From Paractinoplanes ferrugineus (GTDB taxonomy: Bacteria > Actinomycetota > Actinomycetes > Mycobacteriales > Micromonosporaceae): DNA of 64,000 nucleotides. The stretch is from assembly GCF_016862195.1 (NCBI RefSeq), contig NZ_BOMM01000039.1, positions 1 through 64,000 of the forward strand. Reading direction: 5' to 3'. Made by a program: the position numbers and the translations under genes. A model generated the notes under the pieces. That model had not been told where the DNA came from, ran no database searches, and saw only the letters and a program-made list of their open reading frames with translations. Below, piece by piece: positions 58,198-64,000 of the stretch; position 1 is the first letter of the stretch; each line of letters opens with the position of its first letter.

Positions 58198-58222
58198 ACT
58201 TAACTTAGTCACTTAACATAGT
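58198..58222 (+). promoter_or_regulatory. Promoter and tandem 12-nt repeat of the esterase gene
   Basis: ACTTAACTTAGT (58198-58209) and ACTTAACATAGT (58211-58222) differ at one base and are spaced 13 nt apart. The second contains TAACAT (58214-58219), 7 nt before the leaderless GTG at 58227. A likely binding site for the lost TetR protein. Confidence 0.55.
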
Positions 58223-58226
58223 GTAG

Positions 58227-59234
58227 GTGACCACCACTGCCTCAGCCATGGCCGAGACCATCGCCCGCCCGCCGTTCGATCCCGAACTGGCCACCTTCCT
58301 GACCGCGATGCAGCAACGCGGCCCGTTCGAGCTCACCACCGAGATGCTGCCCCGGATGCGGGCCCTGGAGATCAGCGAGGCGCAGCTCGACGAGAACCTG
58401 CGAGCCCGCGGACTGCAACGCCGTACCGTCAGCGTTCCCGGCCATCTCGGCGACCCCATCGACCTCGCGGTCATCCAGCGGGCCGGACGCACCGGTGAGC
58501 CCGCCGCCTGCTTCTACACCATCCACGGCGGCGGCATGATGTTCGGGCACTACCTGGGCAACCTCGACTCGTACGACGACTGGCTGCTCACCCATGACGT
58601 CGTCCTGATCAGCGTCGACTACCGCCTGGCCCCGGAGCATCCCGACCCCTACCCGGTCGAGGACTGCTACGCGGGCCTGGCCTGGACCGCATCGCACGCC
58701 GACACCCTGGGCATCGACCCCGAACGCATCGTGCTCGTCGGGCAGAGCGCGGGCGGCGGCCTGGCGGCCGGCACCGCCCTGCTGGCCCGCGACCGCAACG
58801 GCCCCGCCATCATGAGCCAGATCCTGGTGTCACCCATGCTTGACGACAGCGACTCCACCATCTCGACACAGCAGATCGACGGGGTCGGCGTGGCCGACCG
58901 CGCTCTGACCCGCTTCGCCTGGAACGCCTATCTCGGCGACCGGCGCGGCGGCGGCGACGTGTCCGTCTTCGCCGCACCGGCGCGGGCCGACGACCTGTCC
59001 GGCCTGCCCCCGACCTACCTCGACTGCGGCAGCGCCGAAGTCTTCCGCGACGAGACGGTCGCCTATGCCAGCAAGCTCTGGGCCGCCGGCGTCCACGCCG
59101 AACTGCACGTCTGGCCCGGCGCCTTCCACGGCTTCACCACGATGATGCCGCACGCCACCCTGTCCCGGACCGCCACCGCAGCCCTGGCCGACTGGACCAC
59201 CCGCATCCTCACCCCGCGGCCGGCCGCGGGGTGA
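58227..59234 (+). CDS. HSL-family alpha/beta hydrolase (esterase)
   Basis: 335 residues from GTG 58227, leaderless type. Hormone-sensitive-lipase family: oxyanion motif YTIHGGGMMFG, VVLISVDYRLAPEHPDPYPV, nucleophile LVGQSAGGGLAAG, acid Asp in LDCGSAEVFRDE and His in WPGAFHGFTT. The cap is formed by the N-terminal 70 residues. Acts on short-chain esters; natural substrate unknown. It ends in a perfect palindrome that serves as terminator. Its former TetR regulator is a pseudogene, so expression may be constitutive. Confidence 0.92.
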   Translation: MTTTASAMAETIARPPFDPELATFLTAMQQRGPFELTTEMLPRMRALEISEAQLDENLRARGLQRRTVSVPGHLGDPIDLAVIQRAGRTGEPAACFYTIHGGGMMFGHYLGNLDSYDDWLLTHDVVLISVDYRLAPEHPDPYPVEDCYAGLAWTASHADTLGIDPERIVLVGQSAGGGLAAGTALLARDRNGPAIMSQILVSPMLDDSDSTISTQQIDGVGVADRALTRFAWNAYLGDRRGGGDVSVFAAPARADDLSGLPPTYLDCGSAEVFRDETVAYASKLWAAGVHAELHVWPGAFHGFTTMMPHATLSRTATAALADWTTRILTPRPAAG

Positions 59235-59238
59235 GGAT
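59205..59238. terminator. 34-bp perfect palindrome at the esterase stop
   Basis: 17-nt arms (ATCCTCACCCCGCGGCC and its complement) without spacer, spanning the last codons and stop of the esterase gene. It can fold as a terminator hairpin in either direction. Confidence 0.7.
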
Positions 59239-59328
59239 CCACACCATCGACGGCGTCTGCCAAGTCATCCGTGACCCCGCCGAAGACGGTCGGGAAGCCT
59301 CGAGCAGGATGGGCCGAGGAGGTGCGCC

Positions 59329-59730
59329 ATGGCGTTGTCGGTGCAGGACAGGCTCGCGGTGCATGAGCTGATCTCGTTGCACGGTCACCTGATGGACGAC
59401 GGCGAGTTCGACCGGATGGGCGAGCTGTTCTGCGCCGACGTGATCTACGACGTGTCCGCGTTCGGGTTCGGAGAGCTGCGCGGATACGCGGCGATCAGCG
59501 AAGCCGGTCTGGCGCTGGGGGACGCCAACCCGATCGGCCATCACGTCACGAACATCCGCGTCACCGAGGACCCGGACGGCACGGTGCGGGTGCGGTCGAA
59601 AGGCATCGGGGTCTCCGTCACCGGCGGGGTGGGCAGCGTGGTCTACGAGGACGTCGTACGCCGGGAGGCGGCGGGCTGGCGCATCGCGTACCGCAAGGTG
59701 CTTCCGCGCCGCACGCCGCTGCAGCCGTGA
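59329..59730 (+). CDS. SnoaL/NTF2-like protein
   Basis: 133 residues, ATG 59329 with GAGGAGG 7 nt upstream. NTF2-like cone fold of the SnoaL_4 type: VQDRLAVHELISLHGHLMDD, GEFDRMGELFCADVIYDVSA, NPIGHHVTNIRVTED, VVRREAAGWRIAYRKVLPR. Such domains act as hydratases, cyclases or isomerases, or simply bind ligands. The gene overlaps the LanC-like gene by 4 nt (GTGA), so the two are translated together. A joint pathway is likely but unknown. Confidence 0.87.
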   Translation: MALSVQDRLAVHELISLHGHLMDDGEFDRMGELFCADVIYDVSAFGFGELRGYAAISEAGLALGDANPIGHHVTNIRVTEDPDGTVRVRSKGIGVSVTGGVGSVVYEDVVRREAAGWRIAYRKVLPRRTPLQP

Positions 59731-60998
59731 CGGAAGGCGGCGAGCTGGGCATGCCGAGCGAGGACGTGGAGACTCTGGCCGCGGGCGCCCTGGACTGGAT
59801 GATCGGGGCCGGCGCCGCGGCCGGCGAGGCGGCGGACCACTCGCTGTACGGCGGCGGCGCGGGAATCGTGCTCGCCCTGCTGGAGGCTCAGCACCACTTC
59901 GGTGCGGACCGGTACGGCGACGCCGCCCGGCGTGGCGCCGCGGTGCTGGCCGCCTCCGTCGAGAAAGGCGGCGAGGACGGCGGCGGGAGTGGCGGCGGGA
60001 GTGGGGGCGAGCAGGACTGTTCGCTGTACTTCGGCCTGACCGGTACGGCCGTGGCGCTGCGGGCGGTGCATGCGCGGCTCGGCGATCCGGCCGCCGACCG
60101 GGCGGCGACCCGGGCGCTGGACCGGGTGCGGTCGCGTTTCGACGGGTGGCGCTGGGGTCCGATGTTCGAGCTGCTCTTCGGCAACGCCGGCATCGCGCTG
60201 GGGGCGTTGCACGCCGGCGACCTCGACCTCGCCGTCCTGGCCGTGCAGCCCTATCTGGCCACGGCGGACCCGACTGACGGCGGAGTGAACTGGGCGGTGC
60301 GCCCGAGCCCGGCGCGTTCGCATCACCTGGCGCACGGCACGCTGGGCATCGTGTACGCCCTGGCCGCCGTGGGCGTCGCGGCGGGCCGCGACGACCTGAT
60401 CGCCCTGGCCCGGCAGGGAGCCGCCGACGTGGTGTCGCGCGACGAGGCCGGGCCGGCCGGTTTCCTCGTCCCGCACTCCGACCCGCCGCACCGGCCCGAC
60501 CTGATCGAGCGGTACAGCTACGGCTGGTGCAACGGCCCGGCCGGTGACGCGCAGGTCTTCCGGCTGCTCGGGGCGCTCACCGGGGATCCCGCCTGGAGCG
60601 TCCTGGCCGACCGGTGCTGGCACACGGTCACCGGCAGTGGCCTGCCGCGTCGGGTCCGGCCGGGTTTCTGGGACAACAACGGCCGGTGCTGCGGGACCGC
60701 GGGGGTCCTGGCGCTGGCCTGCGACCGGCACGTCGAACAGGGGGAGCCGCTCGGCTTCGCCCGGGTACTGGTCGACGATCTGAGCAGCCGGGCAAGCGTC
60801 GACGCCGCCGGGGTGCGCTGGTCGAATCACGAGCATCGGGCCACCCCGAGCACGCTGGAGCCGCACGCCGGGTGGGCGATGGGCAACGCCGGCATCGTCC
60901 GGGAACTGTTGCGGTTCGCCCGGATCACGTCCGGAGCCGATCCCGCGTACGCCGTGCCGTGGCCCGACCACCCGCAAGCCACGCCCCGCAGCCGGTGA
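59727..60998 (+). CDS. Stand-alone LanC-like protein
   Basis: 423 residues from GTG 59727 overlapping the previous stop. Double-barrel (alpha/alpha) protein with repeated G-x-A-G units: SLYGGGAGIVLALLE, YFGLTGTAVALRAVHA, LFGNAGIALGALHAG, HHLAHGTLGIVYALAAVG, YGWCNGPAGDAQVFRLL, GRCCGTAGVLALACD and WAMGNAGIVRELLRF. In lanthionine cyclases zinc is held by Cys, Cys and His (CxG ... CHG). Here the first Cys is in WCNG (about 269) and the pair reads Cys-Cys (about 321-322) rather than Cys-His. A Gly/Glu insert near residue 85-95 is low complexity. No lanthipeptide precursor or dehydratase gene is near, so a lanthipeptide role is doubtful. Confidence 0.82.
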   Translation: MTEGGELGMPSEDVETLAAGALDWMIGAGAAAGEAADHSLYGGGAGIVLALLEAQHHFGADRYGDAARRGAAVLAASVEKGGEDGGGSGGGSGGEQDCSLYFGLTGTAVALRAVHARLGDPAADRAATRALDRVRSRFDGWRWGPMFELLFGNAGIALGALHAGDLDLAVLAVQPYLATADPTDGGVNWAVRPSPARSHHLAHGTLGIVYALAAVGVAAGRDDLIALARQGAADVVSRDEAGPAGFLVPHSDPPHRPDLIERYSYGWCNGPAGDAQVFRLLGALTGDPAWSVLADRCWHTVTGSGLPRRVRPGFWDNNGRCCGTAGVLALACDRHVEQGEPLGFARVLVDDLSSRASVDAAGVRWSNHEHRATPSTLEPHAGWAMGNAGIVRELLRFARITSGADPAYAVPWPDHPQATPRSR

Positions 60999-61039
60999 TC
61001 AGTTTGCGTGCGTTCCAGCACGCCCACGGTCAATTGCCT

Positions 61040-61454
61040 AACGACATTCGTCCTCGATGGAGGATATCCGTCGATCTGGTGCTGCGGACCGTGCCGAAGG
61101 TCGGCTGGTACGAGTACGGCACCGGGTACCGCTCCGGCGACGACGGCCGGATCACCGCCCGGCCGGCCCGACGGCGCCCGTCCTGAGCGTCACCCGGGCC
61201 CGTGCGTGCGAGAAGTTCGCCTCGGTCAACTCGACCCGCAGTGCGTGGGCCGCCCGGTGGCTGATCACGTGAACGGCGAGACCCTCACCGAACCGGTGCT
61301 GTGGGTCCGGATCGGCTTCCACCACCTGCCCCGCGACGAGGACCAGAGCCCGATGCACGTGCACTGGCAGGGGTTCGACCTGATGCCCCGCGACCTGACC
61401 GCCACCAACCCGCTCGCACCGAGCGCCCGCTCGAGCGTCAACGGGCGGCCGTGA
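61040..61454 (+). pseudogene. Probable copper amine oxidase remnant
   Basis: Three pieces in different frames. The clearest, from about 61268 to 61454, reads VNGETLTEPVLWVRIGFHHL, then PRDEDQSPMHVHWQGFDLMP and ends in a stop. It resembles the C-terminus of copper amine oxidases (VLWVxxGxHHxPRxEDxPxMP), including the last His of the copper site. Before it lies SAWAARWLIT in another frame (compare LWVT), and around 61075-61150 RTVPKVGWYEYGTGYRSGDD in a third. No start or intact body is present. Probably debris of a larger gene. Confidence 0.4.
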
Positions 61455-61516
61455 CGGCACACTTTCGGGCGCCGAATCCCGCGAAACGGCCACCGCAACG
61501 CGGGAATCGGGCTTTC

Positions 61517-61807
61517 ATGGGACACGTGCCGATCGAACACACCGGCGTCGACGCGCCGGTTCCCGCGGGGCCGACCGTCGTCGAACTGTCCCGGCGGGCC
61601 CGGCTGGCCGTCACCGACGCGCAGCAGCTGATCGAGGCGGCCATCGACGCCGGCTGGGACAACCCGGACGGTTTCGAGGGCGCCGACCCGCATGCCGCCG
61701 TGGACGCGGCGCTGTGGCTGTGGACCCGGCAGACGTCGGCGTTGCCCGGCGTCGCCGTGCTCGCCGACGGCGGCGAGGCCGGGTTCGTCCCGGACGACGA
61801 GAAGTAG
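61517..61807 (+). CDS. Small conserved-type hypothetical protein
   Basis: 96 residues from ATG 61517 with GGGAATCGGG upstream. Acidic, soluble and probably all-helical: IEHTGVDAPVPAGPTVVELS, RRARLAVTDAQQLIEAAIDA and GWDNPDGFEGADPHAAVDAA, followed by LWLWTRQTSALPGVAVLADG. Codon use and composition look like a real gene. No family recognised. Convergent with the HxlR gene, 18 nt apart. Confidence 0.55.
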   Translation: MGHVPIEHTGVDAPVPAGPTVVELSRRARLAVTDAQQLIEAAIDAGWDNPDGFEGADPHAAVDAALWLWTRQTSALPGVAVLADGGEAGFVPDDEK

Positions 61808-61825
61808 TCCCGCGCCGGCCGTCCC

Positions 61826-62434
61826 TCAGCCCGCCAGCAGCCGATCGACGGCTCCGGTGGCGGCCGCGGACCCGCCGGCGACGAGGCCGGGCAGTGCATC
61901 GGGGTCGGCGAGCAGGGCGTTGAAGGTGACCGGGTCGGTGCGCAACGAGGCGTCGGCTGTCCCCGGCTCGCCCGGCACGACCACCACCCGGCCGTCGTGC
62001 GACCGGACCGTGAAGACCCGGTCGTCGAGTTCCAGCCGGTAGGTGCCCGCGGCCCGGGGGCGCCCGGAGCCGCGCAGGTAGAGCAGTACCGACGTGGCGC
62101 TCAGGTGCGCTCCGGTCGCGGGCAGCGTGGATCCGAACGCGCCGAGGGCGTCCAGGACCGGCTCGAGCCGGCGGCCGGTGTCGGTCAGCTCGTACCCCGT
62201 GGCGGCCGCCGGCGCGGCCGGCCGCCGCCGGACCAGCACGCCGTTGGTCTCCAGTTCCCGCAGCCGGTCGGTGAGCATGTTGGAGCTCGCGCCGGGCAGC
62301 GCGCGCCGCAGATCGGCGAAGCGCAGCGGCCCGAGCAGCAGCTCGCGGACGACGAGCAGCGCCCACCGCTCACCCACGACGTCGAGCGCCCGCGCGATCG
62401 GACAGGCATCTCCATAGCGGCGGCTGGTCGGCAT
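61826..62434 (-). CDS. HxlR family regulator with C-terminal SCP2-like domain
   Basis: 202 residues, ATG 62434; TAGCAT (62446-62441) ends 6 nt upstream, a leaderless pattern. HxlR HTH: YGDACPIARALDVVGERWAL, LVVRELLLGPLRFADLRRAL, ASSNMLTDRLRELETNGVLV and YELTDTGRRLEPVLDALG. The C-terminal ~95 residues (TYRLELDDRVFTVRSHDGR, ADASLRTDPVTFNALLADPD) resemble a sterol-carrier-like ligand domain. Divergent from a VOC gene with an inverted repeat between, so it probably controls that operon. Confidence 0.88.
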   Translation of the reverse strand: MPTSRRYGDACPIARALDVVGERWALLVVRELLLGPLRFADLRRALPGASSNMLTDRLRELETNGVLVRRRPAAPAAATGYELTDTGRRLEPVLDALGAFGSTLPATGAHLSATSVLLYLRGSGRPRAAGTYRLELDDRVFTVRSHDGRVVVVPGEPGTADASLRTDPVTFNALLADPDALPGLVAGGSAAATGAVDRLLAG

Positions 62435-62446
62435 GCCATGATGCTA

Positions 62447-62461
62447 GTTGTTTTTAACAAC
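62447..62461. promoter_or_regulatory. HxlR operator candidate
   Basis: GTTGTT and AACAAC, perfect 6-bp arms with spacer TTT, adjoining the -10 box of the HxlR gene and the ribosome site of the VOC gene. Confidence 0.6.
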
Positions 62462-62473
62462 CAAGGAGGAGAG

Positions 62474-62842
62474 ATGTCCCGTCCGGTTGTGCATTTCGAG
62501 GTCATCGGCGCGGACCCGGCCGCCCTGCGCGACTACTACGCCGCCCTGTTCGGCTGGAGCTTCGACGTCGGCAACGCCGCCGAGGCCGTGTCCGAGCCCG
62601 GCAACTACGGCTTCGTGCAGCCCGGCGCCGGCATCCCCGGCGGGATCGGCGGCGGCCCCGGCTTCGCCGCCCGCACCCTGTTCTACGTCGGGGTGCCCGA
62701 CGTGGACGAGGCCCTGCGGGAGGCCGAACGGCTTGGCGGCACCCGGCTCTCCGGGCCGCACCAGCACCCGGACACGCCCCTGACGGTCGGCTTCTTCACC
62801 GACCCCGAAGGCCATCTCGTCGGGGTCGCGGCGTCACATTGA
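62474..62842 (+). CDS. VOC family (glyoxalase-like) protein
   Basis: 122 residues, ATG 62474 with AAGGAGGAGAG directly upstream, the strongest ribosome site here. Vicinal oxygen chelate fold: VVHFEVIGADPAALRDYYAA, LFGWSFDVGNAAEAV, TLFYVGVPDVDEALREAERL, GGTRLSGPHQHPD and VGFFTDPEGHLVGVA. The His at the start and the terminal Glu of EGHLVGV fit the metal site. Substrate unknown. Divergent HxlR regulator; followed after 25 nt by a membrane protein gene. Confidence 0.9.
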   Translation: MSRPVVHFEVIGADPAALRDYYAALFGWSFDVGNAAEAVSEPGNYGFVQPGAGIPGGIGGGPGFAARTLFYVGVPDVDEALREAERLGGTRLSGPHQHPDTPLTVGFFTDPEGHLVGVAASH

Positions 62843-62867
62843 CCCGGGCCGACTCGTCCCGGGTGGC

Positions 62868-63218
62868 ATGCACACCGCTTATCTGACTGTCACCCTCGTC
62901 GCCGCCGTCCTGACCGGCAGCGCCGCCGTCACCTACCTGATCGGCCACGAATATCCCCGGGCGCAGGCCGACCTGAAGCGCATCCCTCGTTCCTGGGTGC
63001 CGGTGCTGGGCTCGTTGCTGGCGGCCGGCACCGTCGGCCTGCTGGCCGGCTTGGTGGTGCCGGCGCTCGGCATCGCCGCGGCGGCCGGCCTGGTCCTCTA
63101 TTTCGCCGGTGCGCTGATCGCGCATCTGCGCGTCGGTTCGCGCCGGCTCGCCGGGTGGGCGGTCTTCTTCACCACGGAGGTGATCGCCCTGGCTGTGACG
63201 CTGGTATATCGGTCCTGA
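62868..63218 (+). CDS. DoxX-like small membrane protein
   Basis: 116 residues from ATG 62868. Four membrane helices: LTVTLVAAVLTGSAAVTYLI, WVPVLGSLLAAGTVGLLAGL, GIAAAAGLVLYFAGALIAHL and LAGWAVFFTTEVIALAVTLV. The pattern matches DoxX-like family members of actinobacteria, including PRSWVPVLG between helices 1 and 2. It is likely in one operon with the VOC gene under HxlR control. HxlR-DoxX pairs are frequent and often respond to quinones or aldehydes; function here is inferred only. Confidence 0.75.
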   Translation: MHTAYLTVTLVAAVLTGSAAVTYLIGHEYPRAQADLKRIPRSWVPVLGSLLAAGTVGLLAGLVVPALGIAAAAGLVLYFAGALIAHLRVGSRRLAGWAVFFTTEVIALAVTLVYRS

Positions 63219-63237
63219 CAAACCGGCCCGAGGCTGT

Positions 63238-63251
63238 GTACGTTTGTACGT
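63238..63251. promoter_or_regulatory. Tandem GTACGT sites before the MFS gene
   Basis: GTACGT occurs at 63238-63243 and 63246-63251, 2 nt apart, in an AT-richer patch 33 nt before the MFS start. Operator-like, regulator unknown. Confidence 0.4.
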
Positions 63252-63283
63252 ATCTTGCCGTGCCCTCCGGAAGGACCCCCCTC

Positions 63284-64000
63284 GTGGATCGCTTGACGGC
63301 GCGCCGCCGCCTCGCCCTGTTCGGTCTGTTTCTGATCCCGGGGCTGGCACTGTCGTCGTGGGTGACCCGCACCCCCGACATCCGGGACCTGCTCGGCGCG
63401 TCCACCGCCGAGATGGGCCTGGTCCTGTTCGGGCTCTCGGCCGGCTCGATGATCGGCATCCTGTTCTCCGGCAAACTGGTCACCCGCTTCGGCACCAAGC
63501 CGGTGATCACCGCGGCCAGCCTGACGATCGTCGCCTGCACCCCGGTGGTCGGGCTCGGCGCGGCCCTGTCGCAGAGCCTGCTCGTCGCGGCCGGGCTGTT
63601 CCTGCTGGGCCTCGGGTTCGGCTGCGGCGAGGTCGCGATGAACGTCGACGGCGCCGACGTGGAACGCGTCATCGGCCGGCCGGTGCTGCCCATGATGCAC
63701 GGCTGCTTCAGCCTCGGCACCGTCGTCGGGGCCGTCCTCGGCATGGTGTTCACCCAGGTGCGCTTCCCGGTCGTGGCACACCTGGCCGGCCTGGCCCTGC
63801 TCACCCTTCCGCTCGCGGTCGCCGCGATCCGGATGATCCCGGCCGGCACCGGCCGGGAGGAACGCCACGAACAGACCACCAAGGGCCCGGCCGTGTGGCG
63901 CGACCGGCGGCTGCTGCTGATCGGTGTGATCGTGCTCGGCATGGCCCTGGCCGAGGGCGCCGCCAACGACTGGCTGCCGCTGATCATGGTGGACGGTCAC
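63284..64000 (+). CDS. MFS transporter (sugar/fucose permease-like), N-terminal part
   Basis: 239 codons from GTG 63284 (AAGGA 9 nt upstream); the frame is open to the right window edge. Seven membrane helices are visible: ALFGLFLIPGLALSSWV, MGLVLFGLSAGSMIGILFSG, VITAASLTIVACTPVVGLGA, LLVAAGLFLLGLGFGCGEVA, and others. The motif A equivalent is GKLVTRFGTKPV. The sequence GLGFGCGEVAMNVDGADVER and the following PMMHGCFSLGTVVGAVLG are typical of the YbjJ/fucose-permease-like MFS group in actinobacteria. Substrate unknown. Confidence 0.88.
   Translation, partial: MDRLTARRRLALFGLFLIPGLALSSWVTRTPDIRDLLGASTAEMGLVLFGLSAGSMIGILFSGKLVTRFGTKPVITAASLTIVACTPVVGLGAALSQSLLVAAGLFLLGLGFGCGEVAMNVDGADVERVIGRPVLPMMHGCFSLGTVVGAVLGMVFTQVRFPVVAHLAGLALLTLPLAVAAIRMIPAGTGREERHEQTTKGPAVWRDRRLLLIGVIVLGMALAEGAANDWLPLIMVDGH

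Overview
High-GC actinobacterial chromosome, most like Micromonosporaceae (Actinoplanes/Micromonospora type). Supporting signs are very high third-position GC, mycobacterial-type lipoprotein and polyprenol-mannose genes (lnt-ppm1), RbpA with a SigR-type promoter, a mycosin protease, CsbD, many leaderless TANNNT promoters, and an LAxTG surface protein. The genus is an inference; no rRNA or tRNA gene lies in the window.

Layout. 1-19.3 kb is ordinary chromosome: the N-terminal part of glgX, a beta-propeller protein, a DinB-type enzyme, a long proline-rich membrane protein, DUF1810, a Tat-type purple acid phosphatase, a secreted FN3-CBM2 protein, a GGDEF/EAL protein, YcnI, a 5'-3' exonuclease, an acyl-CoA dehydrogenase, an Lrp regulator, a methyltransferase, CsbD and an ALF-repeat surface protein. 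19.4-27.4 kb is a lysine aminomutase cluster: kamA is divergent from kdd, an amidohydrolase, kamD, kamE, kal and a GlmL/MutL-type reactivase. It covers lysine to crotonyl-CoA except for the Kce cleavage step, which is absent here. Behind it lies a geneless stretch with a strong promoter and terminator that may make a structured RNA.

27.9-31.3 kb holds lnt-ppm1, fxsA and rbpA. 31.8-43.1 kb carries a peptidase, a tautomerase, several SDR/regulator pairs (one SDR gene internally deleted), a zinc-finger coiled-coil protein, a phosphotransferase, and an ArsR-SRPBCC-hydrolase-methyltransferase run. It ends with cbtBA under a cobalamin riboswitch; cobalamin is also the cofactor of KamDE. 43.5-49.1 kb has an orphan mycosin, a DapA-family enzyme, an apparently intact virginiamycin B lyase with its TetR regulator, and a MurJ homologue.

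49.05-58.2 kb looks like an accessory, mosaic island. It contains an integrase fragment, an ArsR-MFS pair, a decayed Tn3 transposase, a cluster of ~24-nt repeats beside an intact tyrosine recombinase (a possible TnpI/IRS-type resolution module), an unrecognised PD-(D/E)XK-like nuclease, an unknown protein, a Fic protein with its own inhibitory motif, and a TetR pseudogene. Codon use is visibly less GC-rich in the fic gene. 58.2-64 kb returns to typical sequence: esterase, SnoaL-like protein, stand-alone LanC-like protein with an altered zinc site, amine-oxidase debris, HxlR-VOC pair, a small membrane protein and a truncated MFS transporter.
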